From contig JAJRPW010000201.1 of assembly GCA_024280585.1 (NCBI GenBank), positions 1 through 15,969 on the forward strand: 15,969 nucleotides of DNA, in the 5' to 3' direction. Positions 1 to 8,599 of the stretch are shown in pieces; position 1 is the stretch's first letter; every line of letters starts with the position of its first letter. A program made the position numbers and the translations under genes. The notes beneath the pieces were generated by a model. It was not told the origin of the DNA. It did no database searches and saw nothing but the letters and a program-made list of their open reading frames with translations. The DNA is from Alphaproteobacteria bacterium (lineage in GTDB: Bacteria > Pseudomonadota > Alphaproteobacteria > Rickettsiales > UBA6187).

Positions 1-1231
1 CGCCCCACTCTTTCGCAAGACGAATATGTTCATGTATATGCACATCCTCGCCGTGTACCGGAACCGTGATTTGTGGCTTAATCATCTTATACATTTTTTC
101 CATTTCATCCACATTTGGATGACCCGAAACATGCACAAAATGGTCTTTTTCCGTCAATAATTCAGCACCAAGTTTTACAAGCTGATTAAAAACTCTGAAT
201 ATTTTCTTTTCATTTCCCGGAATAATTTTCGATGCAAAAATCACTGAATCACCATGTTTTATAGTGATATCCCGATGGGTTCCATGCGCGATTTTACTCG
301 TTGCAGCAAGCCCTTCGCCCTGGCAACCCGTCGCGATTATCAGTAATTTTTCCAGCGGATATTTTTTAATCTGATCGCTTTCAAGCAGCTCCGGCAAGTC
401 TTTTAAATAGCCCGCCTCTTGCGCTGCCGCCACGATCCGCCACAGTGAACGCCCGGCCATTATTACCTTTCGGCCATTCGCCTCGGCCGCTCTGATTATC
501 GTCTCAACCCGCGCCACATTTGACGCAAAAGTCGTAACAATAACCATCCTCTCACACTGCCCCACCAACTTTATAAGGCTTTTTCGCAAGTCGCCCTCTG
601 AACCTGAATGACCCGGGCTAAACACATTAGTCGAATCCCCAACCATCGCCAATATGCCGTCTTTTCCGGCTTTTTTAAGCTTTTTATCATCCGTACACGC
701 GCCAACCATCGGCCTTGGATCAAATTTCCAGTCGCCAGTATGGTACACATTCCCGTGCTTTGTTTTTATTATTGCCGCATTCATTTCCGGAACCGAATGC
801 GTAACCTCAGCAAATTCAAGGTTAAAAGGGCCAAGCTCCAAGCTTCCACCCGACTCAATTTCAATTATATTTGCATGATCTGCGCCTCGGTTTGCCGCAA
901 TTTTCGAACGCAAAAAAGCCGCCGCAAATGGCGTCGCATAGATAGGACAGTCAAATTCCTGCCACAGATATGTAATCGCGCCCAGGTGATCCTCGTGAAT
1001 ATGGGTCAAAACCAGGCCAAGAATATTCTCTTTTTGCTCCACCGCAAACGAAACATCCGGGACAATCATGTCGACCCCAGGCAGGTAATCACTAGCAAAA
1101 CCAGCACCGAAATCCATAATAATCCACTTGCCGTCAAGATGGTACATATTCAAATTCATACCAATTTCGCCACAACCGCCAAGCGGCACAAATAGCAAAT
1201 CTTCCTTATGTTTTTTTAAATCTAATGTCAT
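1..1231 (-). CDS. rnj: Ribonuclease J, C-terminal part beyond the window
   Basis: RNase J is a cytoplasmic zinc-dependent ribonuclease of the metallo-beta-lactamase/beta-CASP family, with 5'-3' exonuclease and endonuclease activity, acting in mRNA decay and rRNA maturation. The frame stays open from the ATG at 1231 to the window edge, giving 410 codons plus one base; family members are usually about 550 residues, so the C-terminal part is missing. Visible motifs are the metal-binding THIHEDH (His77, His79, Asp81, His82), His145, HTGDW with Asp167, GDSTN near 199, then the beta-CASP VHVSGHP (around 367-372) and PVHGE (His393). The start is preceded by a weak purine-rich AAGAAG and lies 21 bases after the coaX stop, with no terminator between, so it is probably the last visible cistron of the same operon. 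The MTLDLKKHKEDLLFVPLGG start resembles alphaproteobacterial homologues. Family assignment is certain; the exact cleavage mode is inferred. Confidence 0.96.
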   Translation of the reverse strand, partial: MTLDLKKHKEDLLFVPLGGCGEIGMNLNMYHLDGKWIIMDFGAGFASDYLPGVDMIVPDVSFAVEQKENILGLVLTHIHEDHLGAITYLWQEFDCPIYATPFAAAFLRSKIAANRGADHANIIEIESGGSLELGPFNLEFAEVTHSVPEMNAAIIKTKHGNVYHTGDWKFDPRPMVGACTDDKKLKKAGKDGILAMVGDSTNVFSPGHSGSEGDLRKSLIKLVGQCERMVIVTTFASNVARVETIIRAAEANGRKVIMAGRSLWRIVAAAQEAGYLKDLPELLESDQIKKYPLEKLLIIATGCQGEGLAATSKIAHGTHRDITIKHGDSVIFASKIIPGNEKKIFRVFNQLVKLGAELLTEKDHFVHVSGHPNVDEMEKMYKMIKPQITVPVHGEDVHIHEHIRLAKEWG

Positions 1232-1252
1232 ATTTTCTTCTTTTTTAATGAT

Positions 1253-2056
1253 TTATACAGTTTCAAACTCCGCCTTCGGCGAAGCTTTAATTAAATTTAT
1301 ACTTAATATTTCCTTCAAACCGAAAACCGTTAATTCCGGCTCCAGATAATCAATCGCGTCGATCGCCTTAAAAAACAAAGCCGCCAAGCCACCAGTTGCA
1401 ACCACCGTCATTTTTTCGCCGTACTCCACCATAATTTTGTTGATCAAACCTTCAATCAAACAAATATACCCCCAATATACCCCCGATTGCATCGCCGTTA
1501 TCGTCGATTGCCCAATAACTTGCGGGGGCTTTGCCACCTCTATTTCCGGCAATTTCGCCGCTGCGACATGCAACGCCTCCAAAGAAAGATTTATCCCGGG
1601 AGAAATAATCCCGCCTATGTAGGCGCCGTTTTTATCTATCACATCAAAATTCGTAGCCGTGCCAAAGTCAATAACTATAATATTTCCGCCAAATTTTTTA
1701 TATGCAGCAACCGCATTTGCCAACCTATCCGCACCAACATCACCCGGCCGCTCAATCTTAATTCTCACACCTATTTTTACATTTTCTTCGCCAATAACCA
1801 ACGCTTCACAGCCAAAATACTCCAGACATAACATTTTAAGCGCAAACAAACCTTTCGGCACAACACTTGAAATCATTACATTTTTAATTTTTTTATGCTC
1901 AATATTCGACAACTCAAAAAATTGCTTTAAAAATAGCATATACTCTTCAGCCGTGCGCTTATGATCCGCTGATAAGCGCCATTTTTCAACCAGATCATCA
2001 CCTTCAAAAACAGCAAAAACCGTGTTGGTATTCCCCGCATCAATCACTAAAAACAT
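1253..2056 (-). CDS. coaX: Type III pantothenate kinase
   Basis: CoaX phosphorylates pantothenate to 4'-phosphopantothenate with ATP, the first step of coenzyme A synthesis, in the cytoplasm. The 267-residue product is of normal family length and belongs to the ASKHA fold. Motifs seen are DAGNTNT at 6-12 (phosphate-binding), PGDVGADR at 104-111 (pantothenate site), IDFGTATNFDV at 129-139 (second phosphate motif with Asp130), GGIISPG at 148-154 and ATGGLA at 220-225. Type III enzymes need a monovalent cation and are not feedback-inhibited by CoA; that is family knowledge, not visible here. The ATG lies two bases after the birA stop, and a GTGAG Shine-Dalgarno-like stretch sits inside the end of birA, so translation is probably coupled. 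No other pantothenate kinase gene is in the window. Confidence 0.96.
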   Translation of the reverse strand: MFLVIDAGNTNTVFAVFEGDDLVEKWRLSADHKRTAEEYMLFLKQFFELSNIEHKKIKNVMISSVVPKGLFALKMLCLEYFGCEALVIGEENVKIGVRIKIERPGDVGADRLANAVAAYKKFGGNIIVIDFGTATNFDVIDKNGAYIGGIISPGINLSLEALHVAAAKLPEIEVAKPPQVIGQSTITAMQSGVYWGYICLIEGLINKIMVEYGEKMTVVATGGLAALFFKAIDAIDYLEPELTVFGLKEILSINLIKASPKAEFETV

Positions 2057-2058
2057 TT

Positions 2059-2775
2059 TTACTCACTATACATCACATCGCCTGATAACACAGACTCACT
2101 TTTTCCATCCACCAATAAAATCATCTCGCCACCTTCACTCAAGCCCTCAAAAACACCTTCTAACAAGCTGTTATTTAGATTTATTTTAACCACACATCCG
2201 AGCTTATATGCGGACTCCAACCATTTTTTCTTGATCCCCTCAAACCCTTCTTTTTCTAACAAAGCCATATTCAAATCGAAGTATTTTACGAATGTTTTCA
2301 GCAACTCTTCAACCTTTACATTAACACCAAACCCTTGCAAACACGTCGCCGGATACCGCATATTATCCGGATAATTCAGCAAATTCACACCGACACCGAC
2401 CACCATCCAATCACACAGCGATTCCGACAATATTCCCGCAATTTTTTTGCCATCCGCCAAAACATCATTGGGCCATTTAAGCTGAATATCACCATCAAAA
2501 AAATCTGATATAGCCTCTTTCACTGCAATCGCAGCGACAAACGATATTTGCGGACGAGCCTTCATATCACATTTTGTATAAAAAAGCAAAGAACAATAGA
2601 AATTGCCTGGTTTTGACACCCATTTTCTATCCAAACGCCCTCTTCCCGCGCTTTGTAAATCAGCCAGTATAACTGACTTTTCAGGCTTTCCGCCAACAAC
2701 TAACCGCTTCGCTTCTTCGTTCGTACTATCAATTTCGTTGAATTTTAAAAACTGATAATTTCCGATCATATCCAT
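2059..2775 (-). CDS. birA: Biotin--[acetyl-CoA-carboxylase] ligase, monofunctional
   Basis: This enzyme activates biotin to biotinyl-5'-AMP and transfers it to a lysine of biotin carboxyl carrier proteins. The 238-residue product starts directly with the catalytic domain: DSTNEEA at 16-22, QSAGRGR at 41-47, KWPNDV at 100-105, GKKIAGIL at 109-116 and VVGVGVNL at 125-132, followed by a small C-terminal SH3-like domain. The N-terminal winged-helix DNA-binding domain of bifunctional E. coli BirA is absent, so it is not expected to repress biotin genes. After GRGR the usual Arg-Gly is Leu-Asp (Leu48, Asp49). The ATG at 2775 abuts the nuoN stop with no spacer; Met3 is a second candidate start. The nearest ribosome-binding-like AGGA is about 12 bases upstream inside nuoN, suggesting reinitiation by ribosomes leaving nuoN. 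Confidence 0.94.
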   Translation of the reverse strand: MDMIGNYQFLKFNEIDSTNEEAKRLVVGGKPEKSVILADLQSAGRGRLDRKWVSKPGNFYCSLLFYTKCDMKARPQISFVAAIAVKEAISDFFDGDIQLKWPNDVLADGKKIAGILSESLCDWMVVGVGVNLLNYPDNMRYPATCLQGFGVNVKVEELLKTFVKYFDLNMALLEKEGFEGIKKKWLESAYKLGCVVKINLNNSLLEGVFEGLSEGGEMILLVDGKSESVLSGDVMYSE

Positions 2776-4224
2776 TTAGAATAAGAATCCTGCTGATTTT
2801 TGCGCCGACGATATAACAGGCGTAAAATATATAAAAAAGCACAAATTAAATATCGCAGAGCATAGCGCCACAAACTTCATTTCCGGCTGCGCCATTTTAT
2901 CCAAAGGCACAGTCGACTCGTCAAAATACATTATTTTTATAATCCGAAGATAATAATATGCCGCCACAACACTCGACAAAACCCCAATCACCGCCAGTAA
3001 ATATAAGCCGCCCTCAATCGCCGCATATAAAACATAAAATTTACCAAAAAACCCTGCGAAAGGCGGAATTCCTGCCATTGACAACATAATAATTGCAATG
3101 GCAACCGCCAGCATCGGCCTCGATTTAGACAGCCCCGACAGCGATAATATTTCCTCAGATTTACCATCGCGATGCTTAATCATCATAATACAAGCAAATA
3201 TCCCAACACTCATCACCATATAAATCAACAGATAAACCAACACCCCACGAACTCCGTTAGGACTCGCCGCCGCCAGACTCATCAGCACAAAACCAACATG
3301 CCCAATTGATCCATACGCCATCAACCTTTTTATATTTGTTTGCATCAAAGCTCCCAGCGAACCGACGATCATAGAAGCCGCCGCCACAAAAACGATAACC
3401 TGTTGCCACTGCAAAACCGCACCCGCAAAGGGCTCAAGCATAATACGGGTAAATATAGCAACTGCGGCAATTTTCGGCGCAACCGCAAAAAAGGCCGTAA
3501 CCGGCATCGGCGAACCTTCATAAACATCCGGAGTCCACATATGAAATGGCGCCGCAGAAACTTTAAAGCAAAGCCCAACAATCAATAAAACCAGCCCCAT
3601 CATCACACCGGTGGACATCTGGCCACCCTCATATAAAACCGCCAATTGGGTAAAATTTGTAGTTCCCGAAAATCCGTATATCAACGAACAGCCATACAGA
3701 ATAATGCCCGAGGCAACCGCGCCCAAAACAAAATATTTCAAACCCGCCTCAGATGAACGTGCATCATTTTTATGTAATGCCGCTAGTATATACAGGGTAA
3801 GGCTCTGCATCTCCAGCCCCATATAGAAACTAATCAAATCATTCGCCGAAATCATCAGCATCATACCAATCACGGCCAGAAGCATCAAAACCGGAAACTC
3901 CGTCACTTTGCTTTTTTCATTGTCTTTGTAGTATCCTATCGATAAATAAAGCGTTATAGCGCTACCGATAATCATCAAAATTTTGCTATAATTAGTAAAA
4001 CCATTCACCAAATATAACCCGCCGAAGCTGACTGAATCCTGATTCGGCAAGGATAAAATAATGACAGCTGCGGCAAATAAAGCAATTATCACAAACTTAA
4101 TCTGTGTAAACACTGAATCCGAACCTTTAACAACTCCGAATATCAACAACGCAAGTGCCACCACCGATAAAAACATCTCGGGCATTACGTTATAAATATT
4201 TAACTCCTGCAACAATCCATCCAT
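2776..4224 (-). CDS. nuoN: NADH-quinone oxidoreductase subunit N
   Basis: NuoN is one of the three antiporter-like subunits of the complex I membrane arm and forms one proton channel, in the inner membrane. The 482-residue product is strongly hydrophobic, with about 14 predicted membrane helices by eye, the normal family size. Channel residues are in place: Glu138 in the GLEMQSLTLYI stretch (helix 5) and Lys221 in CFKVSAAPFHMW (helix 7), followed by TPDVYEGSP. HMWTPDVYEGSP, instead of the HTWLPDA stretch of NuoL and NuoM, identifies it as NuoN. It starts 14 bases after the nuoM stop, with AAAAGG about 10 bases before the ATG. It is the last complex I gene; birA follows with no spacer. Confidence 0.98.
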   Translation of the reverse strand: MDGLLQELNIYNVMPEMFLSVVALALLIFGVVKGSDSVFTQIKFVIIALFAAAVIILSLPNQDSVSFGGLYLVNGFTNYSKILMIIGSAITLYLSIGYYKDNEKSKVTEFPVLMLLAVIGMMLMISANDLISFYMGLEMQSLTLYILAALHKNDARSSEAGLKYFVLGAVASGIILYGCSLIYGFSGTTNFTQLAVLYEGGQMSTGVMMGLVLLIVGLCFKVSAAPFHMWTPDVYEGSPMPVTAFFAVAPKIAAVAIFTRIMLEPFAGAVLQWQQVIVFVAAASMIVGSLGALMQTNIKRLMAYGSIGHVGFVLMSLAAASPNGVRGVLVYLLIYMVMSVGIFACIMMIKHRDGKSEEILSLSGLSKSRPMLAVAIAIIMLSMAGIPPFAGFFGKFYVLYAAIEGGLYLLAVIGVLSSVVAAYYYLRIIKIMYFDESTVPLDKMAQPEMKFVALCSAIFNLCFFIYFTPVISSAQKSAGFLF

Positions 4225-4238
4225 TTTTAAAACGCCTT

Positions 4239-5732
4239 TTATTTTATTGCAAAACTAATATGAGCAAGCAGATTATCAACCGAAACACCAATTAAATCAG
4301 TCACTACCGCCGGATATACCCCCAACAATAACGTTAACGCCACAATCGGCAATAATATCAGCAACTCCCTTTTATCCAGATCCAGCATTTTAGCAACATC
4401 CTTATTGACTATTTCGCCAAAAATCACCCGTTTATATAGCCAAAGCATATAAATCGCGCCTAAAACAACACCAGTTGTCGCCAAAGCCGCAATAATTTTA
4501 TTAACCTGGAAAACTCCGACTAACGACAGCAACTCGCCAACAAAACCACTCGTTCCCGGCAAACCAATTGACGCCATCGTAAATAGCATAAATATCGCAG
4601 CGAAAATCGGCATTCTCTCAACAACCCCGCCATATCTGGCAATCTCTTTTGTATGCAAACGATCATACAAAGCCCCGACACATAAAAATAACGCGGCCGA
4701 AACCAAACCATGACTAAGCATAACAATTATGCTGCCCTCAATCCCCTGTTCATTCAACGCAAATATCCCCAACGTCACAAAACCCATATGCGCGACCGAT
4801 GAATAAGCAATCAGCTTTTTCATATCCTCCTGCATCAAGGCAACCAAAGATGTATAAATGATAGCAACTACACTCAAAACAAACATCAAATCGGCAAAAT
4901 AATAACTGGCATCAGGCAGCATCGGCAACGATAATCTTAAAAAGCCATACCCGCCAAGCTTCAGCAAAACCCCAGCCAATATTACAGAGCCGGCAGTCGG
5001 CGCCTGCACATGGGCATCAGGCAGCCAGGTATGAAACGGCCACATAGGGACTTTCACGGCAAAAGACACAAAAAACGCCAACCACAACCATTGCTGCACC
5101 TCCAAAGTAAAACCCGGAGCAATCTGCATTAAAGCCGGAATTTCAGTTGTTCCCGCATGTTTATAGATATAAATCAGCGCAATCAGCAACAAAACCGAGC
5201 CGGCAAGCGTATATAAAAAGAATTTGAATGCCGCATAAACCCTGCGTTCACCGCCCCAAATCCCAATAATCAGGAACATTGGTATCAAAACCGCTTCAAA
5301 AAACAAATAGAATAACAGAAAATCAAGAGCACAAAAAACGCCTATAATCAACGATTCCAGCAGCAAAAAGGCGATCATATACTCCTTCACCCGCTTCGTA
5401 ATTGTTTTCCAGCCGGTTAAAATGCATATCGGCATCAAAAATGTCGTTAACAATATGAAAAACAACGAAATTCCATCAACCCCAAGATAATAAAAAATAT
5501 TATAACCATCTATCCAGGAGCTTTTTTCGACAAACTGAAAATCTGCGGTTTGATAATCAAAACCAGACCATATCGACAAAGAAAATATAAACACGCCAAC
5601 AGTGACCCAAAGCGCCGTTTTACGGACATTATCCGCCGATTCTTTTTCATTACCGCCAATAAATAATGCAATAAATAACGCACCAACCACCGGTAAAAAT
5701 ATTAAAATTGATAATACTGGAAACTCATTCAT
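4239..5732 (-). CDS. nuoM: NADH-quinone oxidoreductase subunit M
   Basis: NuoM is the middle antiporter-like subunit of the complex I membrane arm and carries one proton channel. The 497-residue product has about 14 hydrophobic segments. The helix-5 glutamate is Glu146 in FYLFFEAVLIPM and the helix-7 lysine is Lys227 in FAVKVPMWPFHTWLPDA; the following HVQAPTAGSVILAGVLLK is diagnostic for NuoM rather than NuoL. A further conserved stretch is MQEDMKKLIAYSSVAHMGF, typical of the antiporter superfamily. It starts 17 bases after the nuoL stop. AAAGG is rather far upstream of the ATG, with a closer purine-rich AAAGAA that may serve as the ribosome-binding site. The predicted length and residues give no sign of damage. 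Confidence 0.98.
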   Translation of the reverse strand: MNEFPVLSILIFLPVVGALFIALFIGGNEKESADNVRKTALWVTVGVFIFSLSIWSGFDYQTADFQFVEKSSWIDGYNIFYYLGVDGISLFFILLTTFLMPICILTGWKTITKRVKEYMIAFLLLESLIIGVFCALDFLLFYLFFEAVLIPMFLIIGIWGGERRVYAAFKFFLYTLAGSVLLLIALIYIYKHAGTTEIPALMQIAPGFTLEVQQWLWLAFFVSFAVKVPMWPFHTWLPDAHVQAPTAGSVILAGVLLKLGGYGFLRLSLPMLPDASYYFADLMFVLSVVAIIYTSLVALMQEDMKKLIAYSSVAHMGFVTLGIFALNEQGIEGSIIVMLSHGLVSAALFLCVGALYDRLHTKEIARYGGVVERMPIFAAIFMLFTMASIGLPGTSGFVGELLSLVGVFQVNKIIAALATTGVVLGAIYMLWLYKRVIFGEIVNKDVAKMLDLDKRELLILLPIVALTLLLGVYPAVVTDLIGVSVDNLLAHISFAIK

Positions 5733-5749
5733 ATTCTTTTTTTATACCT

Positions 5750-7669
5750 TTAAAATACATAAAAACTCATTAACCAAAGCATCCCGACCAACATCACGAA
5801 CGCGTAACTATACACGTAACCAGACTGCAGCTTACTAACCCCTGCCGCAAGTTTTTGTGACACCCAGGCCACACCATTTGGTCCGCCACCATCAATAATA
5901 AGCGCATCACCAATTTTCCATAAAAACAACCCCAAAGCCTTTATAGGGCGCACGAACAGGAAGTCATACAACTCATCAAAATACCATTTATTATACGAAA
6001 ATAAATATAACGGACGCAGTAATTTAGCTAATTTGCCCGGCAAAGACGGAGCAAACATATAAAAAAGATAGGCCAGAGCAATCCCGGACAAGCCCACAAT
6101 CGCCGGCAAATACTTTATTATACCATCAACATGATGCGCGTCATCCAACGGATTATTTTGCGGAAATGAGACAATCGCCTCACCCCAGAATTCACCATTA
6201 TAATCAACCATTCCAAGGACATAATAGCCAATCATACCAGAGAAAATGGCGCCAACAGCCAGCAAATATAACGGCCACATCATCACCGGCGGCGACTCAT
6301 GCACATGACTCATAACCTCTTTGGATGCGCGCGGCTTGCCATGAAACGCCAATATAATCAAGCGCCACGAATAAAATGCAGTCAGGAATGCCGCTAAAAT
6401 TCCAACCCAATAGGCAAAGCCGCCAAGCCGCCCCGAAACATAAGCCGACTCCAAAATCATATCCTTGGAAAAATAGCCCGCGAACGGAAATACACCCACC
6501 AAAGCCAACGATCCAATCCACATAAGCACATAAGTTTTAGGGATTTTTTTCCAAAGCCCCCCCATATTACGCAAATCCTGCTCATTCGACAAAGCATGAA
6601 TAACACTTCCCGCCCCCAAGAATAATAATGCCTTAAAAAACCCATGGGTCATTAGGTGAAAAATGCCCGCGGAATAGGCCGAAACACCACACGCAAAAAA
6701 CATATAACCAAGCTGCGAACATGTTGAATATGCGACCACCCGCTTAATATCATTTTGCGTAATCGCAATACTGGCCGCAAATATAGCCGTTGATGCGCCA
6801 ACAACCGTCACAACATCGCGTGCAAATGGCGCATATTCGAACAAAGGCGAACAACGTGCAACCAGAAAAACCCCCGCCGTTACCATAGTTGCCGCATGAA
6901 TCAAAGCCGAAACCGGGGTCGGCCCCTCCATCGCATCGGGCAACCATGTATGTAAACCAAGCTGCGCCGACTTCCCCATCGCACCAATAAATAGTAATAT
7001 GCAAATGGTCGTTATAGCATCATATTCCACACCAAAAATGTTTATCACACTGCCAGCTTTCCCCGATACGGCAAGAAAAATATCATCAAAATTAATCGAT
7101 CCAAAAATCATATAAATAGCAAAAATACCCAAGGCCAAACCAAAATCACCGACACGATTAACAATAAACGCCTTCATCGCCGCCGCATTCGCCGACGGTT
7201 TTTTGTACCAAAAGCCAATAAGCAAATAGGAGCAAAGACCTACCCCCTCCCAACCCAAGAAAAGCTGGATAAAATTGTTGCTGGTAACAAGTATCAGCAT
7301 AAAAAATGTAAATAGTGATAAATATGCCATGAAGCGTGGAACATGCGGGTCGTGACTCATATAACCTGTAGAATATACGTGAACCAAAGCCGAAACCCAC
7401 GTCACGACAACAAGCATAACCGCCGTCAAACTATCAACTTTCAACGCCCAGGATGATTTAAATCCACCAGACTCTATCCAGCGAAACAGCTCCAAAACTT
7501 CGGCCTGCCCTAAAATAACAGTTTTATAAAAAACACCGGCTGACAAAACCGCCGACAAAATAAGCCCACCGCTAGTGATTACCTGCGCTTTTTTATTGCT
7601 CATTGAACCCGACAACAAGCCTACATAAATAGCCGCTATTAATGGTAAAAATACTACACCTAAAATCAT
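5750..7669 (-). CDS. nuoL: NADH-quinone oxidoreductase subunit L
   Basis: NuoL is the distal antiporter-like subunit of complex I, a proton channel with the long lateral helix that runs along the membrane arm. The 639-residue product has the normal full length. Glu141 lies in LFLGWEGVGLCSYLLIGFWY and Lys233 in AMGKSAQLGLHTWLPDA, followed by MEGPTPVSALIHAATMVTAG, the classic NuoL signature. IKRVVAYSTCSQLGYMF is the conserved later-channel stretch. The C-terminal part (about 520-639) carries the amphipathic lateral helix region and a final membrane anchor, so the gene is not truncated. The ATG follows the nuoK stop by two bases, with AAAGG six bases upstream inside the end of nuoK, a good ribosome-binding site that argues for coupled translation. 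Confidence 0.98.
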   Translation of the reverse strand: MILGVVFLPLIAAIYVGLLSGSMSNKKAQVITSGGLILSAVLSAGVFYKTVILGQAEVLELFRWIESGGFKSSWALKVDSLTAVMLVVVTWVSALVHVYSTGYMSHDPHVPRFMAYLSLFTFFMLILVTSNNFIQLFLGWEGVGLCSYLLIGFWYKKPSANAAAMKAFIVNRVGDFGLALGIFAIYMIFGSINFDDIFLAVSGKAGSVINIFGVEYDAITTICILLFIGAMGKSAQLGLHTWLPDAMEGPTPVSALIHAATMVTAGVFLVARCSPLFEYAPFARDVVTVVGASTAIFAASIAITQNDIKRVVAYSTCSQLGYMFFACGVSAYSAGIFHLMTHGFFKALLFLGAGSVIHALSNEQDLRNMGGLWKKIPKTYVLMWIGSLALVGVFPFAGYFSKDMILESAYVSGRLGGFAYWVGILAAFLTAFYSWRLIILAFHGKPRASKEVMSHVHESPPVMMWPLYLLAVGAIFSGMIGYYVLGMVDYNGEFWGEAIVSFPQNNPLDDAHHVDGIIKYLPAIVGLSGIALAYLFYMFAPSLPGKLAKLLRPLYLFSYNKWYFDELYDFLFVRPIKALGLFLWKIGDALIIDGGGPNGVAWVSQKLAAGVSKLQSGYVYSYAFVMLVGMLWLMSFYVF

Positions 7670-7671
7670 AT

Positions 7672-7983
7672 TTAACCTTTCATCTGATTTGCATCATTAA
7701 CCCAAATATCACCACGATTCCTGAAATACACCACCAAAATCGCCAAGCCAATCGCGGCTTCAGCAGCAGCAACGGTCAGAATAAATATCGTAAATACCTG
7801 CCCCACTAAATCTTGTAAATAGGCAGAAAAAGCAACAAAATTAATGTTTACAGCCAATAACATCAACTCAATCGACATTAATATCACAATGATATTTTTT
7901 CGATTTATAAAAATTCCGCCAATGCCAACGGTAAATAATATCGCAGCAACAGTTAAATAATGACTAAGACCAATCTCCAACAC
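7672..7983 (-). CDS. nuoK: NADH-quinone oxidoreductase subunit K
   Basis: NuoK is a small three-helix membrane subunit of complex I that, with NuoJ and NuoA, forms the proton path between the quinone site and the antiporter subunits. The 103-residue product has three hydrophobic segments and the two essential membrane glutamates: Glu39 in LMSIELMLLAVN and Glu75 in VAAAEAAIGLAILV, matching Glu36 and Glu72 of E. coli. The start is not ATG: the frame opens with GTG at 7983 followed by TTG, then GAG-ATT (EIGLSHYL). Alphaproteobacterial homologues usually begin M-E-I-G-L, so the TTG at 7980 would give the standard 102 residues. I kept GTG because the strong GGAAAGGGGG lies seven bases before it. 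The gene follows nuoJ by two bases. Confidence 0.96.
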   Translation of the reverse strand: MLEIGLSHYLTVAAILFTVGIGGIFINRKNIIVILMSIELMLLAVNINFVAFSAYLQDLVGQVFTIFILTVAAAEAAIGLAILVVYFRNRGDIWVNDANQMKG

Positions 7984-8000
7984 GGCTAAACCCCCTTTCC
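7984..8000 (-). promoter_or_regulatory. Strong ribosome-binding site for nuoK inside the end of nuoJ
   Basis: Read on the minus strand, GGAAAGGGGG (8000-7991) is the most G-rich Shine-Dalgarno-like stretch noticed in the operon. It lies within the last codons of nuoJ, just before its TAG stop, seven bases ahead of the GTG and ten ahead of the TTG candidate start of nuoK. It may offset the poor non-ATG start codon and keep NuoK output near that of its neighbours. Function is inferred from sequence and spacing only. Confidence 0.6.
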
Positions 8001-8594
8001 ACTTTGAACTTTAACGATTTCAACACAATCTTCCTTCGACCGTGATACTTGCTCACTAATATTTTGTTTTTTTACACCAGGGCGGGCTCTAAGCGTTAAA
8101 ACTATAGCGCCAATCATTGCCACCAACAATATTAACCCAGCAATTTCAAATGGATACGCATAGTTCGTATAGAGCAGCAAACCTAATGCTTCCGTATTCG
8201 TAATAGTCTCACTTATGGGATGGGCGGCATTTCCAACCTTAAGTCCAGCTCCTAATGACGCATTAATCGCCATTAAAAACTCAATTAACATAGCCAAAGC
8301 CACCAGAAAACCAACTGGTAAATGCTTGATAAATCCGCCTTTTAGCTTGTCAAAATCGACATCCAACATCATGACAACGAATAAGAACAAAACCGCAACC
8401 GCGCCGACATAAACAATAATCATAAGCATTGCAATGAATTCAGCGCCCAAAAGTAGAAATAATCCGGCCGAATTAAAGAACGCAAAAATCAGGAACAAAA
8501 CCGAATAAACCGGATTACGCGAGGTCACGACAACAAGCGCCGAACCCAATAAAAAAGCTGAAAATGTATAAAAAAGTAACTGTGCTATTATCAT
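7986..8594 (-). CDS. nuoJ: NADH-quinone oxidoreductase subunit J
   Basis: NuoJ is a five-helix membrane subunit of complex I; its third helix contains a flexible pi-bulge involved in coupling quinone reduction to proton pumping. The 202-residue product shows the conserved helix-3 stretch LLLGAEFIAMLMIIVYVGAV around 47-66, with Tyr62 in the conserved YVGAVAVLFLFVVMM region. After the last helix there is a hydrophilic tail of about 34 residues starting RARPGVKKQNISEQVSRSK, of a type well known in alphaproteobacterial NuoJ. It starts with ATG five bases after the nuoI stop; the sequence ahead of it is A/T-rich with only a weak ribosome-binding-like AGAT, so translation may depend on coupling to nuoI. 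Confidence 0.97.
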   Translation of the reverse strand: MIIAQLLFYTFSAFLLGSALVVVTSRNPVYSVLFLIFAFFNSAGLFLLLGAEFIAMLMIIVYVGAVAVLFLFVVMMLDVDFDKLKGGFIKHLPVGFLVALAMLIEFLMAINASLGAGLKVGNAAHPISETITNTEALGLLLYTNYAYPFEIAGLILLVAMIGAIVLTLRARPGVKKQNISEQVSRSKEDCVEIVKVQSGKGV

Positions 8595-8599
8595 AATTT

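Noticed and set aside
608..1195. 195-codon open frame on the plus strand
   Set aside because: It lies opposite the catalytic region of RNase J; its translation is rich in Arg, Asn and His with no recognisable domain, and it has no neighbour on that strand.
1253..1290. Inverted repeats near the 3' end of coaX (CTTC-GCC-GAAG and AGTTT-G-AAACT on the minus strand) as a terminator before rnj
   Set aside because: Stems are only four to five pairs, the first is inside coding sequence, and no T run follows in the transcript sense.
6297..7400. Several 62-84 codon frames on the minus strand inside nuoL
   Set aside because: They are out-of-frame shadows of nuoL, whose own frame is complete and conserved.
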